A stretch of DNA of 28,612 nt from the NCBI GenBank assembly GCA_023428265.1, contig JAEYYW010000085.1, positions 1 through 28,612 of the forward strand, given 5' to 3'. Positions 1 to 7,903 of the stretch are shown here, one piece after another. Both the position numbers and the translations under genes were made by a program. Position 1 is the stretch's first letter. The number at the start of each line of letters is the position of its first letter. Origin of the DNA: Bacillota bacterium. Lineage in GTDB: Bacteria; Bacillota; Clostridia; Christensenellales; UMGS416. Under the pieces are notes generated by a model. The model did no database searches, was not told where the DNA came from, and was given only the letters and a program-made list of their open reading frames with translations.

Positions 1-52
1 CGCAGATCAGCAAAAAAAGAAACGCAGCAAAAAGATATGGCTCAAAACCCAT
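1..52 (-). CDS. N-terminal fragment of a membrane-anchored protein at the SwrB position
   Basis: Only the first 17 codons lie in the window (start MGFEPYLFAAFLFLLIC); the gene continues past base 1. The start is supported by a strong GGAAGGAG ribosome binding site seven bases upstream of the ATG. The visible residues are almost all hydrophobic, so this is a transmembrane anchor or signal sequence. In Bacillus subtilis the gene directly after sigD is swrB, a single-pass membrane protein that promotes flagellar export-gate activation, and many Clostridia have a small membrane protein there. Position and N-terminal character fit that, but 17 residues cannot prove the family. Confidence 0.6.
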   Translation of the reverse strand, partial: MGFEPYLFAAFLFLLIC

Positions 53-88
53 GCAAGTACTCCTTCCGCCTTTCGGGCGGCAACTTTC

Positions 89-856
89 TCATCCCAGCTT
101 CGCCCGAAGCTTGGCCAGCACCTTGGAGTGGATCTGTGACACGCGGGGCTCCGTGACCCCAAGCGTGGCGGAGATTTCTTTCATCGTCATCTCTTCAAAA
201 TAGTAAAGCGTGATGACCAGCCGTTCCTTTTCCGGCAAAGACTCAATGAGATTGGCCAGAATCTCCTTCATTTCCTTCTGCTCATACCTGGCGCTCACAG
301 TGTCGCCGGCCCCGTCGGAAAACTCTCGGCCGGAATCACCCCCGGCCTTCAGCTCCTCCAGATAAAGGATGTTCAGCGACTGTGTGGCTTCCAGCGTCTT
401 CAGAAGGTCCGAAACCTCCATGCCCAAAAAAGATGCAAGCTCCTCCTCACTGGCCGGGCGGCCAAGGCGCTCCTCCAGCGTCTGCATCGCCGTCGTCACG
501 GTCTTGATCTTCTTCCTCAGGCTCACAGGCGCCCAGTCCTGCCGGCGCATGTGATCAATGATCTCCCCGCGGATCCGCAGGGAAGCATAGGTCTCAAACT
601 TCACCATGCGCTTGGGGTCGAATTTCTCAATCGCATCCATCAGGCCGATGATGCCGTTATTGATCAGGTCGTCATACTCGGCGTGGCGGCCATGGGTGGG
701 CACCAGCCGGTTCACGATGATCTTGACCAAGTGGGCATAGCGCACCAGCAAGGCGTTTCTGGCCTCCACGCTTCTGGTGGTGAGAAACGCCTCCCACAGC
801 GCCTCCACAGGCGGCTCGGCAATATGGGTGTTGGCAATTCTTTCCTGTTGCAGCAT
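89..856 (-). CDS. sigD: RNA polymerase sigma factor for flagellar operons (sigma-28, FliA/SigD)
   Basis: A 255-residue sigma-70 family protein of the FliA/SigD/WhiG type, which directs transcription of late flagellar genes such as flagellin, chemoreceptors and stators. Region 2 spans about residues 35-105 and carries the family signature DAIEKFDP followed by KFETYA and RIRGEIID. Region 3 is about 115-160. Region 4 is about 200-252 and ends in a helix-turn-helix (MKEISATLGVTEPRVSQIH). Length is normal for the family. The ATG is preceded by AGAGGACAGG. It is the penultimate gene seen in the flagellar operon, 12 bases after the PilZ gene, so it is made together with the hook-basal body, as in B. 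subtilis. Family assignment is secure. The matching anti-sigma factor FlgM is not in the window. Confidence 0.97.
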   Translation of the reverse strand: MLQQERIANTHIAEPPVEALWEAFLTTRSVEARNALLVRYAHLVKIIVNRLVPTHGRHAEYDDLINNGIIGLMDAIEKFDPKRMVKFETYASLRIRGEIIDHMRRQDWAPVSLRKKIKTVTTAMQTLEERLGRPASEEELASFLGMEVSDLLKTLEATQSLNILYLEELKAGGDSGREFSDGAGDTVSARYEQKEMKEILANLIESLPEKERLVITLYYFEEMTMKEISATLGVTEPRVSQIHSKVLAKLRAKLG

Positions 857-868
857 CCTGTCCTCTGG

Positions 869-1519
869 TTATTTCTCCGTCTTGATCAGCTTGCGCTGCT
901 CCTCCGTGACATAGCGCACCAGTTTGTTTTGGGTCGCCTGATCCTCGTCGAGGAACTGCACACCGATCAGCGACGTCGTGTCTTCGCCGGTGCGCTTTTC
1001 CACCCACACCACCTGGCCGTCCAGCACCAGCTCAGTGTCGGGAGACAGCGTGATGCGGCATTCCAGCCTCGAGTCGCTTTCCACCGGCTGGCGGATGGCA
1101 ATGCGGCACCCACCGCCGCTGATGTTGATCGTGCGGGCCTTGATGGTGAGCGACCCCTGGCCCTCGTCCACCGCCTCATCCTTCACCGAGAGCTTGACCG
1201 GCAAGCTCTTTTCAAGCCGGTACCAGTTGCGGCGCTGGCTGCGCTTCGCGGGAGAAATGGCCTTGAGCCGGAGCATCGGCACATTGCCGGAGAAAAAGCG
1301 CTCCATTTGTATGATGCGGAAGGTGAAAATGCCGTTGTCCTTGGTGAACAGCACCTCACCCTCTTCGCCGTCCATTTCAAGGTAAATGCCCATGTTGGTG
1401 GGCTGGGCAATGACCAGCATGTCTGGAGCCGGCATGGTTTCCACAACACTGGCATAACTGCGCCCGCGAAACAGCACCGTTACTTTGTCTCCTGTCGCCA
1501 GCAGTTTGATGGTAATCAT
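869..1519 (-). CDS. PilZ-domain c-di-GMP receptor, YcgR/MotI-like flagellar brake protein
   Basis: 216 residues with the YcgR layout: an N-terminal beta-rich domain (about 1-90) and a C-terminal PilZ domain (about 95-212). Both c-di-GMP contact motifs are visible: RxxxR at residues 97-101 (in QRRNWYR) and N/DxSxxG at 132-137 (NISGGG). Proteins of this type bind c-di-GMP and slow or disengage the flagellar motor, for example E. coli YcgR and B. subtilis MotI/YpfA. It sits between flhG and sigD, where B. subtilis instead has cheB-cheA-cheW-cheC-cheD. The start follows a GAAGGGGG site. Binding of c-di-GMP is expected from the intact motifs; braking of the motor is inferred from family and context. 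Confidence 0.9.
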   Translation of the reverse strand: MITIKLLATGDKVTVLFRGRSYASVVETMPAPDMLVIAQPTNMGIYLEMDGEEGEVLFTKDNGIFTFRIIQMERFFSGNVPMLRLKAISPAKRSQRRNWYRLEKSLPVKLSVKDEAVDEGQGSLTIKARTINISGGGCRIAIRQPVESDSRLECRITLSPDTELVLDGQVVWVEKRTGEDTTSLIGVQFLDEDQATQNKLVRYVTEEQRKLIKTEK

Positions 1520-1592
1520 TCATCCAACCCCCTTCTATATCTGGTAGATACCCCGATGGCAGACCTCACTAACAGAATACTTCCACCCGGGG

Positions 1593-2450
1593 CTACCGCC
1601 CCGCCCGGAAAAACATGCTGAAAAACCGCCGCACACCGTGGCGCTCCGGCTCTGCCGGCAGCTCCAGAAAGCGCCGGGCGATGATATTGATGCCCTGGGC
1701 CGAAGGGCTCGATGGGTATGCCAGCATGAGCGGCGTCTGCTCCTTGACTGCCTTCACCGCCGCCGGGTCATTGGGGATGCACCCGAGCCGCTCCACCGGC
1801 ATGGAAAGGTAAGCTCCGGCGGCCTTTTCCAGATTGCCGGAGGTGGAATCCGCCTCCTGCAGCGTTTCGGCCTTGTTGACAACCAGACGGATGCGGCAGG
1901 CATGCTCCATGGAGCTGATTGTTTTCAGCAGCGCGTAGGCATCCATCACGGCGGTGGGCTCCGGCGTGGTCACCACGATCACATCGGAGCTTGAGCGCAG
2001 GAGCCTCAGGATGTTGTTGTTGATGCCGGCGCCGGTGTCAAACAACACAATGTCGGCAATGTCGTCCAGCTGCATCAGCTCACCCATGATGCGCTCCAGC
2101 TGAAACTCATTCATGCGGATCAGGTCTGACACGCCGGAGCCGCCGGACACCACGCCGATGCCTGCCGGACCCTCCAGGATGATATCCCGCAGGCGCTTCT
2201 GGCGCTTCAGCACGGCGGTGAGGTCATATTGCGGCGTGAGCGAGCTCATCAGGTCAATGTTTGCCAGGCCGAAGTCTGCGTCGATGACCAGCACCCGGTA
2301 TCCCTTGCGGGCAAGGGCGATGGCGAAGTTCAAAGTGAAGCTGGATTTGCCCACACCGCCCTTGCCGGACGTGACGGTGATAAACCGGGCACCCTCGCGC
2401 CGGTTTCTCACTGTGGAGACCATTTGCCTCAACCGTTCCGCCTGATCCAT
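1593..2450 (-). CDS. flhG: FlhG (YlxH) MinD-like ATPase controlling flagellar number and placement
   Basis: 285-residue ParA/MinD-type ATPase. It begins MDQAERLRQMV, which matches the DQAxxLR activator helix by which B. subtilis FlhG stimulates the FlhF GTPase. The deviant Walker A motif GKGGVGKS is at residues 29-36, followed by DADFGLANIDL and the FDTGAG switch II segment. The gene starts three bases after flhF ends, and these two act as a pair that sets where and how many basal bodies form at the membrane. The start ATG has GGAAGG upstream. Length and motifs are normal. A 73-base gap before the PilZ gene holds only a short inverted repeat (TATCT-GGT-AGATA, 1538-1550). Confidence 0.96.
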   Translation of the reverse strand: MDQAERLRQMVSTVRNRREGARFITVTSGKGGVGKSSFTLNFAIALARKGYRVLVIDADFGLANIDLMSSLTPQYDLTAVLKRQKRLRDIILEGPAGIGVVSGGSGVSDLIRMNEFQLERIMGELMQLDDIADIVLFDTGAGINNNILRLLRSSSDVIVVTTPEPTAVMDAYALLKTISSMEHACRIRLVVNKAETLQEADSTSGNLEKAAGAYLSMPVERLGCIPNDPAAVKAVKEQTPLMLAYPSSPSAQGINIIARRFLELPAEPERHGVRRFFSMFFRAGR

Positions 2451-2453
2451 GGT

Positions 2454-3635
2454 TCACGCCTTCCAGATGAGCTGCGCGGTGGCAGCCGCCACGTCAAACA
2501 GCTCAATGTCGTCCGGTACGCTCTGCCCTGTGGTGATATAGGAAAGCTGCCGCCCGGTCAAGGTGCGCACATTCAGCGGCATGCCGCCGGACACCGTTTC
2601 ATCGAGCTTGGTCAGCAGCACCTTGAAGTCTTTTACAAACCGGTATTGCTCTGCTACCATCGCGGCGCTCCGGTAGCCGGTGGTGGCGCTGATGACCAAA
2701 AACACATCGCTGGCGCCGCTTTTCTCTATGATTGAGGCAATTTCCACCTGGTGGCTGCGGTCATTGGGGCTTTTGCCGGGGGTGTCAATCAGCACCAGGT
2801 CGGCATCGTCCAGCTCGTTCAGGGCCGATGTAATCTCCTCTGGCTTGTAGATCACCTTCAGCGGCACCTCAAGGATGTCTGAATAGGTCTTGATCTGCTC
2901 ATGGGCCGCGATGCGATAAGCATCGGCGGTGATCAAGCCCACCTTGGCCTTCTCATGGATGGCGTAGCGGGCAGCAATTTTGGCAATGGTGGTGGTTTTG
3001 CCGGCACCGGTGGGCCCCAAAAACACGCACACCGTGCGCTTGAACCGCTGCAGGCGGATGCCCTCCGGCTCCCCGAGGCGGTGGCGCACCACTTCCTCAA
3101 TGGCCTCCAGCGGCTCGGCCTTTCTGCGGTCGGAAATCTCCTGCGCCTCGTCGGCCAGAGCCCGGGCGATTGTCTCCTCCACCTCATTGTCCAGCAGGTG
3201 CACATATTGCTGCTGGATCTCTTTGCAATAGCGCCGGGCCGCCGAGCTGCCGTGCAGCTTTGAGGCGATGTCCTGCATGGCGGCGCTGATCGTCTCCATA
3301 CGGCGCTCCATCTCAACGAGCTTGTCTGGGTGGGGCAGCGGCTGCTGCTCCTGCGCGTCGCTCCGCCCGCGCTCCGGCTGGTCAAAGCGATCGGCAAAAG
3401 CCGGCGCCTGCTGGCCGGCCAGCTCCGGCGCAGCCTGCGGCTTGGCGGCCTTTTGCTGCCTGGGCTCCGTTTCATAGGCCACGGTGACCTCAATCTGCGG
3501 CTTGGAAAACAAGCCCGCCAGCCCCTTCTTCTTCAGGGGCCGGTTGTGCAGGATCACGGCGTCGGGCCCAAGCTGGTTCTTGATCTTCACCATGGCTTCC
3601 TGCATGTCGTTTACTACGTAACGTTTGATGTTCAT
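2454..3635 (-). CDS. flhF: FlhF, SRP-family GTPase for flagellar placement
   Basis: 393-residue GTPase with the FlhF layout: an N-terminal basic B domain (about 1-60), a Gln/Ala/Pro-rich linker (about 60-100), an N helical domain and a C-terminal G domain. G1 is GPTGAGKTTT starting at residue 207, the DAYR motif is at 238-241, and G4 is TKLDE at 342-346. The G3 segment reads DTPGKSP at about 284-290, where most FlhF and SRP GTPases have DTAGR. The start codon overlaps the flhA stop in an ATGA. FlhF recruits early basal body parts such as FliF to the assembly site and forms GTP-dependent homodimers that FlhG takes apart. Identity is certain from motifs and neighbours. Confidence 0.96.
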   Translation of the reverse strand: MNIKRYVVNDMQEAMVKIKNQLGPDAVILHNRPLKKKGLAGLFSKPQIEVTVAYETEPRQQKAAKPQAAPELAGQQAPAFADRFDQPERGRSDAQEQQPLPHPDKLVEMERRMETISAAMQDIASKLHGSSAARRYCKEIQQQYVHLLDNEVEETIARALADEAQEISDRRKAEPLEAIEEVVRHRLGEPEGIRLQRFKRTVCVFLGPTGAGKTTTIAKIAARYAIHEKAKVGLITADAYRIAAHEQIKTYSDILEVPLKVIYKPEEITSALNELDDADLVLIDTPGKSPNDRSHQVEIASIIEKSGASDVFLVISATTGYRSAAMVAEQYRFVKDFKVLLTKLDETVSGGMPLNVRTLTGRQLSYITTGQSVPDDIELFDVAAATAQLIWKA

Positions 3636-5653
3636 ACGCTCACCAAGCCTTCGGAACGGATTTCGACCTTCTGTTCAAGCTCGTTGTAGGATAGCACAAC
3701 GAGCTCCGGCGCCATCTGGTCCACAATCTTTTTAAAGTGCATGCGCACAATGGGGCTGGTCAACACAATGGGCGTCACACCCAGCGCCGTGAAGCGCTCC
3801 ACGGCGCGCTTGAGGCTGTTGAAAAGCCTCTGCACGGCGTCGGGCTCCAGCGCAACATAGGCGCCGGTTTCGCTCTGGCGCACCCGCTCCATGATCATCT
3901 GCTCCAGCTTCGGGTCCAGCGTGATCACATGGGCGGTGTTATTCTGCACGAAGCGCTGCGTGATGCCGCGCTTCAGTCTCTGGCGCACATACTCGGTCAG
4001 CAGATCGGTGTCGCGGGTGATGTTGGCGAAATCGGCCATTGTCTCCAGCACCGTGGCGATGTCGCGGATGGAGAGGCCCTCGCGCAGCAGGTTGCCAAGC
4101 ACCTTTTGCACCTCTCCCAGGCTGAACACCCGGGGCACCACTTCCTCCACCAGCGCCGGCTGGGTCTGCTTCAGGTTGTCGATCAGGCCCTGCACCTGCT
4201 GGCGACCCAGCAGCTCGTGGGCGTGGCGCTTCAGCTCCTCGGTGAGGTGCGTCACCATCACCGCCGGCGGGTCCACCAGCGTGTAGCCCATCAGCTCCGC
4301 CTTTTCCCGCTCGGCTTTGGCAATCCACAGCGCCGGCAGCCCGAAAGTGGGCTCCACAGTCTCGATGCCCTTCACGGTGCCGCGCACGTTGCCGGGGTTC
4401 ATTGCCAGCACATGGTCGGCCATCACCTGGCCGCGGGCCACCTCGTAGCCCTTGATCTTGACCGCGTATTCGTTCACATCCAGCTGCACATTGTCTCTCA
4501 AACGGATGCTGGGGATCACCAGCCCCAGATCCATCGCCAGCTGGCTGCGGATCATGATCACCCGCTCCATCATATCATCCACCAGCGGGATCAGGCCATA
4601 GCCCAGCTCCATCTCGATGGGGTCCACAGAAAGCAGGTTCATCACCGTTTCGGGCTTGCGGGCTTCCTGGGCGGTATGCTCCTCCTGGCTGACCACCTGC
4701 GCGGCTTCCGCTTTGGCGCGCTTGCGGCTCATGGTGTATCCCAGAAAGCCAAGGCCGGCGCCCAGCACCAGCAGCGGCAGCACCGGCATGCCGGGAACCA
4801 GGGAGAACACGCCGAACGACGCGCCCACAATCATCAGCACCGCCGGTTGCCCAAACAGCTGGCGGGTCAGGTCCTGGCTCAGGTTGTTCTCACTGGCCGA
4901 CCGGGTCACAATCATGCCGGTGGCTGTGGAGATCAGCAGCGCCGGCAGCTGGCTCACCAAACCGTCGCCCACCGTCGCGATCACATATTGGTTGACTATG
5001 GCCATGATCTCACCACCGGCCATCAGACCGATGATGATGCCGCCAATGCTGTTGATGGCCACAATGATGAGGCTGACAATGGCATCGCCCTTCACAAACT
5101 TGCCCGCGCCGTCCATCGCGCCGTAAAAATCCGCTTCCCTCTGGATCTTGCTGCGCCGCTCGCGGGCCTGCCGCTCGTCGATGAGGCCGGAGTTCAAGTC
5201 GGCATCGATGGCCATTTGCTTGCCGGGCATCGCGTCCAGCGTGAAGCGGGCAGCCACCTCGCTCACGCGCTCACTGCCCTTGGTGATGACGATGAACTGC
5301 ACGATCATGATGATTAAGAAAATCACCACGCCCACCACGATGTTGCCACCGATCACAAAGTTGCCGAAGGTCTTGATCACATTGCCCGCCTCACCGCCAT
5401 TGCCCAGAATGAGCCGCGTGGAGGAAAGGTTCAGCGCGATGCGAAACAGTGTGGTTACCAGCAGCAAGGAGGGGTAGGAGGAAAACTCCAGCGTCTCCTT
5501 GATATAGAGCGTCATCAGCAGGATTGTGATGGAAATGCCGATGTTGATCAGGATCAACACATCCAGCACGGCGGCGCTGACCGTCACGATGATCAGCATC
5601 ACGATGGAGAGCATCACAACCGCTATGGCGATGTCTGCAAATTTCAGCTTCAT
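3632..5653 (-). CDS. flhA: FlhA, flagellar type III export gate protein
   Basis: 673-residue protein of the FHIPEP family, close to the usual 680-700. The N-terminal half is membrane-embedded with about eight segments to near residue 300, and includes the conserved cytoplasmic loop around SERVSEVAARFTLDAMPGKQ and the charged stretch after it. The C-terminal half is the soluble platform that docks chaperone-substrate complexes and forms a nonameric ring. It uses the proton motive force to drive export of rod, hook and filament subunits. The start overlaps the end of flhB by 4 bases and its stop overlaps the flhF start, so translation is probably coupled. Confidence 0.98.
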   Translation of the reverse strand: MKLKFADIAIAVVMLSIVMLIIVTVSAAVLDVLILINIGISITILLMTLYIKETLEFSSYPSLLLVTTLFRIALNLSSTRLILGNGGEAGNVIKTFGNFVIGGNIVVGVVIFLIIMIVQFIVITKGSERVSEVAARFTLDAMPGKQMAIDADLNSGLIDERQARERRSKIQREADFYGAMDGAGKFVKGDAIVSLIIVAINSIGGIIIGLMAGGEIMAIVNQYVIATVGDGLVSQLPALLISTATGMIVTRSASENNLSQDLTRQLFGQPAVLMIVGASFGVFSLVPGMPVLPLLVLGAGLGFLGYTMSRKRAKAEAAQVVSQEEHTAQEARKPETVMNLLSVDPIEMELGYGLIPLVDDMMERVIMIRSQLAMDLGLVIPSIRLRDNVQLDVNEYAVKIKGYEVARGQVMADHVLAMNPGNVRGTVKGIETVEPTFGLPALWIAKAEREKAELMGYTLVDPPAVMVTHLTEELKRHAHELLGRQQVQGLIDNLKQTQPALVEEVVPRVFSLGEVQKVLGNLLREGLSIRDIATVLETMADFANITRDTDLLTEYVRQRLKRGITQRFVQNNTAHVITLDPKLEQMIMERVRQSETGAYVALEPDAVQRLFNSLKRAVERFTALGVTPIVLTSPIVRMHFKKIVDQMAPELVVLSYNELEQKVEIRSEGLVSV

Positions 5654-6732
5654 GTAGCCGCTTTCTCCCTGTTACGGGCCGGATGCTTCAGGCGATAGAC
5701 ATAGGCCAGCACCTCGGCCACAGCCTTGAACATATCATTGGGGATTGCGTCACCTATGTCGCAATACACATAGAGCGCCTGCGCGAGAGGCCGGTTTTCC
5801 ACCATCTCGATGCCGTGCCTGCGGGCCTCCTCCTTGATCTTCTGCGCCACATAATCCTTGCCCTTTGCCACCACCACCGGCGCGCTGTCTTTCCCCTCGG
5901 TGTATCGGAGCGCGATGGCGTAGTGGGTGGGGTTGGTGATCACCACGGATGCCTGCGGAATCGCCTGCATCATGCGCATCATGCCCATCTGGCGCTGCTT
6001 GGAGCGGATGCGGCTCTTCACCTGCGGGTCGCCCTCGGTGAGCTTGTATTCATCCTTGATCTCCTGCTTGGTCATGCGGAGATCCCGCTCGCGGCGCCAC
6101 CATTGATAGAAGAAATCGGCAGCGGCGATCACAACGAGCACCATGCCCATCTTCAGCGCGATGTTCAGCGCCATCTCCACCATCCTGGCCGACGCGGCCA
6201 GGATGCCCTGCATCGCGAAGTCAGGGAACTGGCCGATCACGCTGCTGTATTCCTGCCAGGCCACATAACCCAGCGCGACAATTTTCAGAATGGCCTTCAC
6301 AAGCTCCGCAATGGATCGTATGGAGAAAATCCGCTTGAAGCCCTCCTTGATGCTGATGCGCTCCATTTTGGGCTGCATTGCCTTCGGCGTGAAGAGAAAG
6401 CCGACCTGCATGATGTTTGCCGCCAAAGCCACCAGCACGCCCACCCCCACCAACGGCGCGCCGATTGCCGCCAGCGACGCCATGGCCGAGAGAAAAACCT
6501 GTTGGGCCGTATCGATCGTGAGCGGATCGCCTGCGGGCCGGGTGAGCCATGTGGTGAGCACATCGGCCACTCCATCAGCCAGCGTGGGGCCCAGCGCCTT
6601 CAGCACGGCAAACACGGCCAGCAGCACGGCGGCAGTGCCCACCTCGGTGCTTTTCAGAACGTTGCCCTTCTCCCGCGCCTCTCTTCGGCGCTTTGGAGTA
6701 GCTCGTTCGGTTTTCTGCGACATATCGCTCAC
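5650..6732 (-). CDS. flhB: FlhB, flagellar export gate and substrate-specificity switch
   Basis: 360 residues, the usual FlhB length. It opens with a basic segment (KTERATPKRRREAREKG), then four membrane helices, then a cytoplasmic domain with the self-cleavage motif NPTH at residues 267-270. Cleavage between N and P lets the export apparatus switch from rod/hook to filament substrates, working with FliK. The listed start is a GTG that overlaps the fliR stop (GTGA); an ATG three codons later at 6723 is equally possible because no ribosome binding site is well placed for either. Normal in every visible respect. Confidence 0.97.
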   Translation of the reverse strand: MSDMSQKTERATPKRRREAREKGNVLKSTEVGTAAVLLAVFAVLKALGPTLADGVADVLTTWLTRPAGDPLTIDTAQQVFLSAMASLAAIGAPLVGVGVLVALAANIMQVGFLFTPKAMQPKMERISIKEGFKRIFSIRSIAELVKAILKIVALGYVAWQEYSSVIGQFPDFAMQGILAASARMVEMALNIALKMGMVLVVIAAADFFYQWWRRERDLRMTKQEIKDEYKLTEGDPQVKSRIRSKQRQMGMMRMMQAIPQASVVITNPTHYAIALRYTEGKDSAPVVVAKGKDYVAQKIKEEARRHGIEMVENRPLAQALYVYCDIGDAIPNDMFKAVAEVLAYVYRLKHPARNREKAAT

Positions 6733-7535
6733 GAGACCGGTATCATCCTCTCAAACGCAGCCTGCAGCCAGGTGTACAGGCCCTCGAATATTTTGTCGCC
6801 AAAACCCGTGAAGAAGGGGATGAACAGCAGCAGTGCCAGCAACCCCACCAGGATCTTGACCGAAATACCCACCACGAAGAAGTTGAGCTGGGGCACCGAG
6901 CGGATCAGAATGCCCATGATCACCTCAAGGATGAGCTCCGCCGCGATGATCGGCAGCGCCACGCTGATGGCCATGGAGATGGCCAGCCCAAACGCCTTCA
7001 CACACACGTCGGCAATGTCCGGCCCGATCACCACCTGCCCCACCGGGATCTTCTCGATCGTGAAGGCCAGGATGCGGATCAGTGTGTGGTGCCCGTCCAG
7101 AATGAAGAAGTACAGCAGCAGGCCGTAGTTCAGCAGGTTGCCCAGCAGCGAAACCTGCGTCTGCATCTGCGGGTCATACATCTGGGCCATTCCAAAGCCG
7201 ATCTGCACGTCCATCACCTGGCCGGCCATCACAGCCACATTGAAAAACAGCACCGTCATATATCCCAGCACCAGGCCGACCATCAGCTCTTTGAGGCACA
7301 TCAGCGCATAGGGCAGCAGCTCTGTCGCGGCCGGATCCACCCCCTGCCCCGGCGGGCCCGCCATCAGGAATATGTAGCTCAGCAGGACGCTCAGGCCGAT
7401 CTTGACCGCGTTTGGCACGTTGCGCCGGCCCAGCACGGGCGATAGCACAAACAGCCCCATCACCCTCAGAAACAGCAGGAGCAGCCAGGCAAATTGTGGT
7501 TCGGTGAGCTTGGTAAGCCGCTCCAGTTCCGCCAT
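6729..7535 (-). CDS. fliR: FliR, flagellar export gate protein
   Basis: 268-residue polytopic membrane protein, about six hydrophobic segments, of the FliR/SpaR family. FliR joins FliP and FliQ to form the helical export-gate core at the centre of the MS ring. The FliR-like pattern includes the early FLRVMGLFVLSPVLGRRNVP stretch and a charged turn before a hydrophobic C-terminal region. It starts three bases after fliQ ends and its end overlaps flhB, in the standard fliP-fliQ-fliR-flhB-flhA order. The ribosome binding site is weak, consistent with translational coupling to fliQ. Confidence 0.96.
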   Translation of the reverse strand: MAELERLTKLTEPQFAWLLLLFLRVMGLFVLSPVLGRRNVPNAVKIGLSVLLSYIFLMAGPPGQGVDPAATELLPYALMCLKELMVGLVLGYMTVLFFNVAVMAGQVMDVQIGFGMAQMYDPQMQTQVSLLGNLLNYGLLLYFFILDGHHTLIRILAFTIEKIPVGQVVIGPDIADVCVKAFGLAISMAISVALPIIAAELILEVIMGILIRSVPQLNFFVVGISVKILVGLLALLLFIPFFTGFGDKIFEGLYTWLQAAFERMIPVS

Positions 7536-7538
7536 TGG

Positions 7539-7808
7539 TTATTGCACCAGCGTGTTGATCTTTTCAAACAGGCCAGTGGTGTAGCCTGTGAGCCGCGTCA
7601 TCATCCAGTCGCCCAGCAGCAGCAGCACCAGCAGCATGCCGATGATCTTCGGGATGAAGATCAGCGTCTGCTCATTGATCTGCGTGGTGGCCTGAAAGAT
7701 CGAGATCACCACGCCGATGATCAGCGCGGCCAGCAAAAGCGGCGCGCCCACGGTGATGATCGTCATCACCGCGTCGCTGATGATCTCTGTCAGGACGGAC
7801 TGATCCAA
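7539..7808 (-). CDS. fliQ: FliQ, flagellar export gate protein (TTG start)
   Basis: An 89-residue protein with two hydrophobic hairpin helices, exactly the family length when read from the TTG codon at 7808. It contains the FliQ signature VISIFQATTQINEQTL followed by FIPKIIG. The open frame extends 20 codons further up to an ATG at 7868. However, GGAGGGAG lies five bases upstream of the TTG, and the upstream residues (KPPEGVP) do not resemble FliQ, so the TTG is chosen. FliQ packs around FliP/FliR in the export gate. The choice leaves a 95-base untranslated gap after fliP, which holds nothing recognisable. Confidence 0.95.
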   Translation of the reverse strand: MDQSVLTEIISDAVMTIITVGAPLLLAALIIGVVISIFQATTQINEQTLIFIPKIIGMLLVLLLLGDWMMTRLTGYTTGLFEKINTLVQ

Positions 7809-7813
7809 TGGAA

Positions 7814-7821
7814 CTCCCTCC
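7814..7821 (-). promoter_or_regulatory. Ribosome binding site that sets the fliQ start
   Basis: The minus strand reads GGAGGGAG, five bases before a TTG. It decides for an 89-residue FliQ over the 109-residue reading from the upstream ATG. Confidence 0.8.
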
Positions 7822-7903
7822 GGCGGCTTCACCGCCACCTCCAAAAGAGAAGGCTTATCGACACGCAACCAGCTTCAGGAATGAACGCTTCCCCCGCAGG
7901 GAA

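Noticed and set aside
551..1621. Plus-strand open frame of 356 residues opposite sigD and the PilZ gene
   Set aside because: Spans two real genes on the other strand and has shadow-type composition.
3737..5317. Plus-strand open frame of 526 residues opposite flhA
   Set aside because: His/Gln-rich shadow of flhA with no start signal and no recognisable domain.
5683..7128. Plus-strand open frame of 481 residues opposite flhB/fliR
   Set aside because: Antisense to two well-supported genes and of low-complexity composition.
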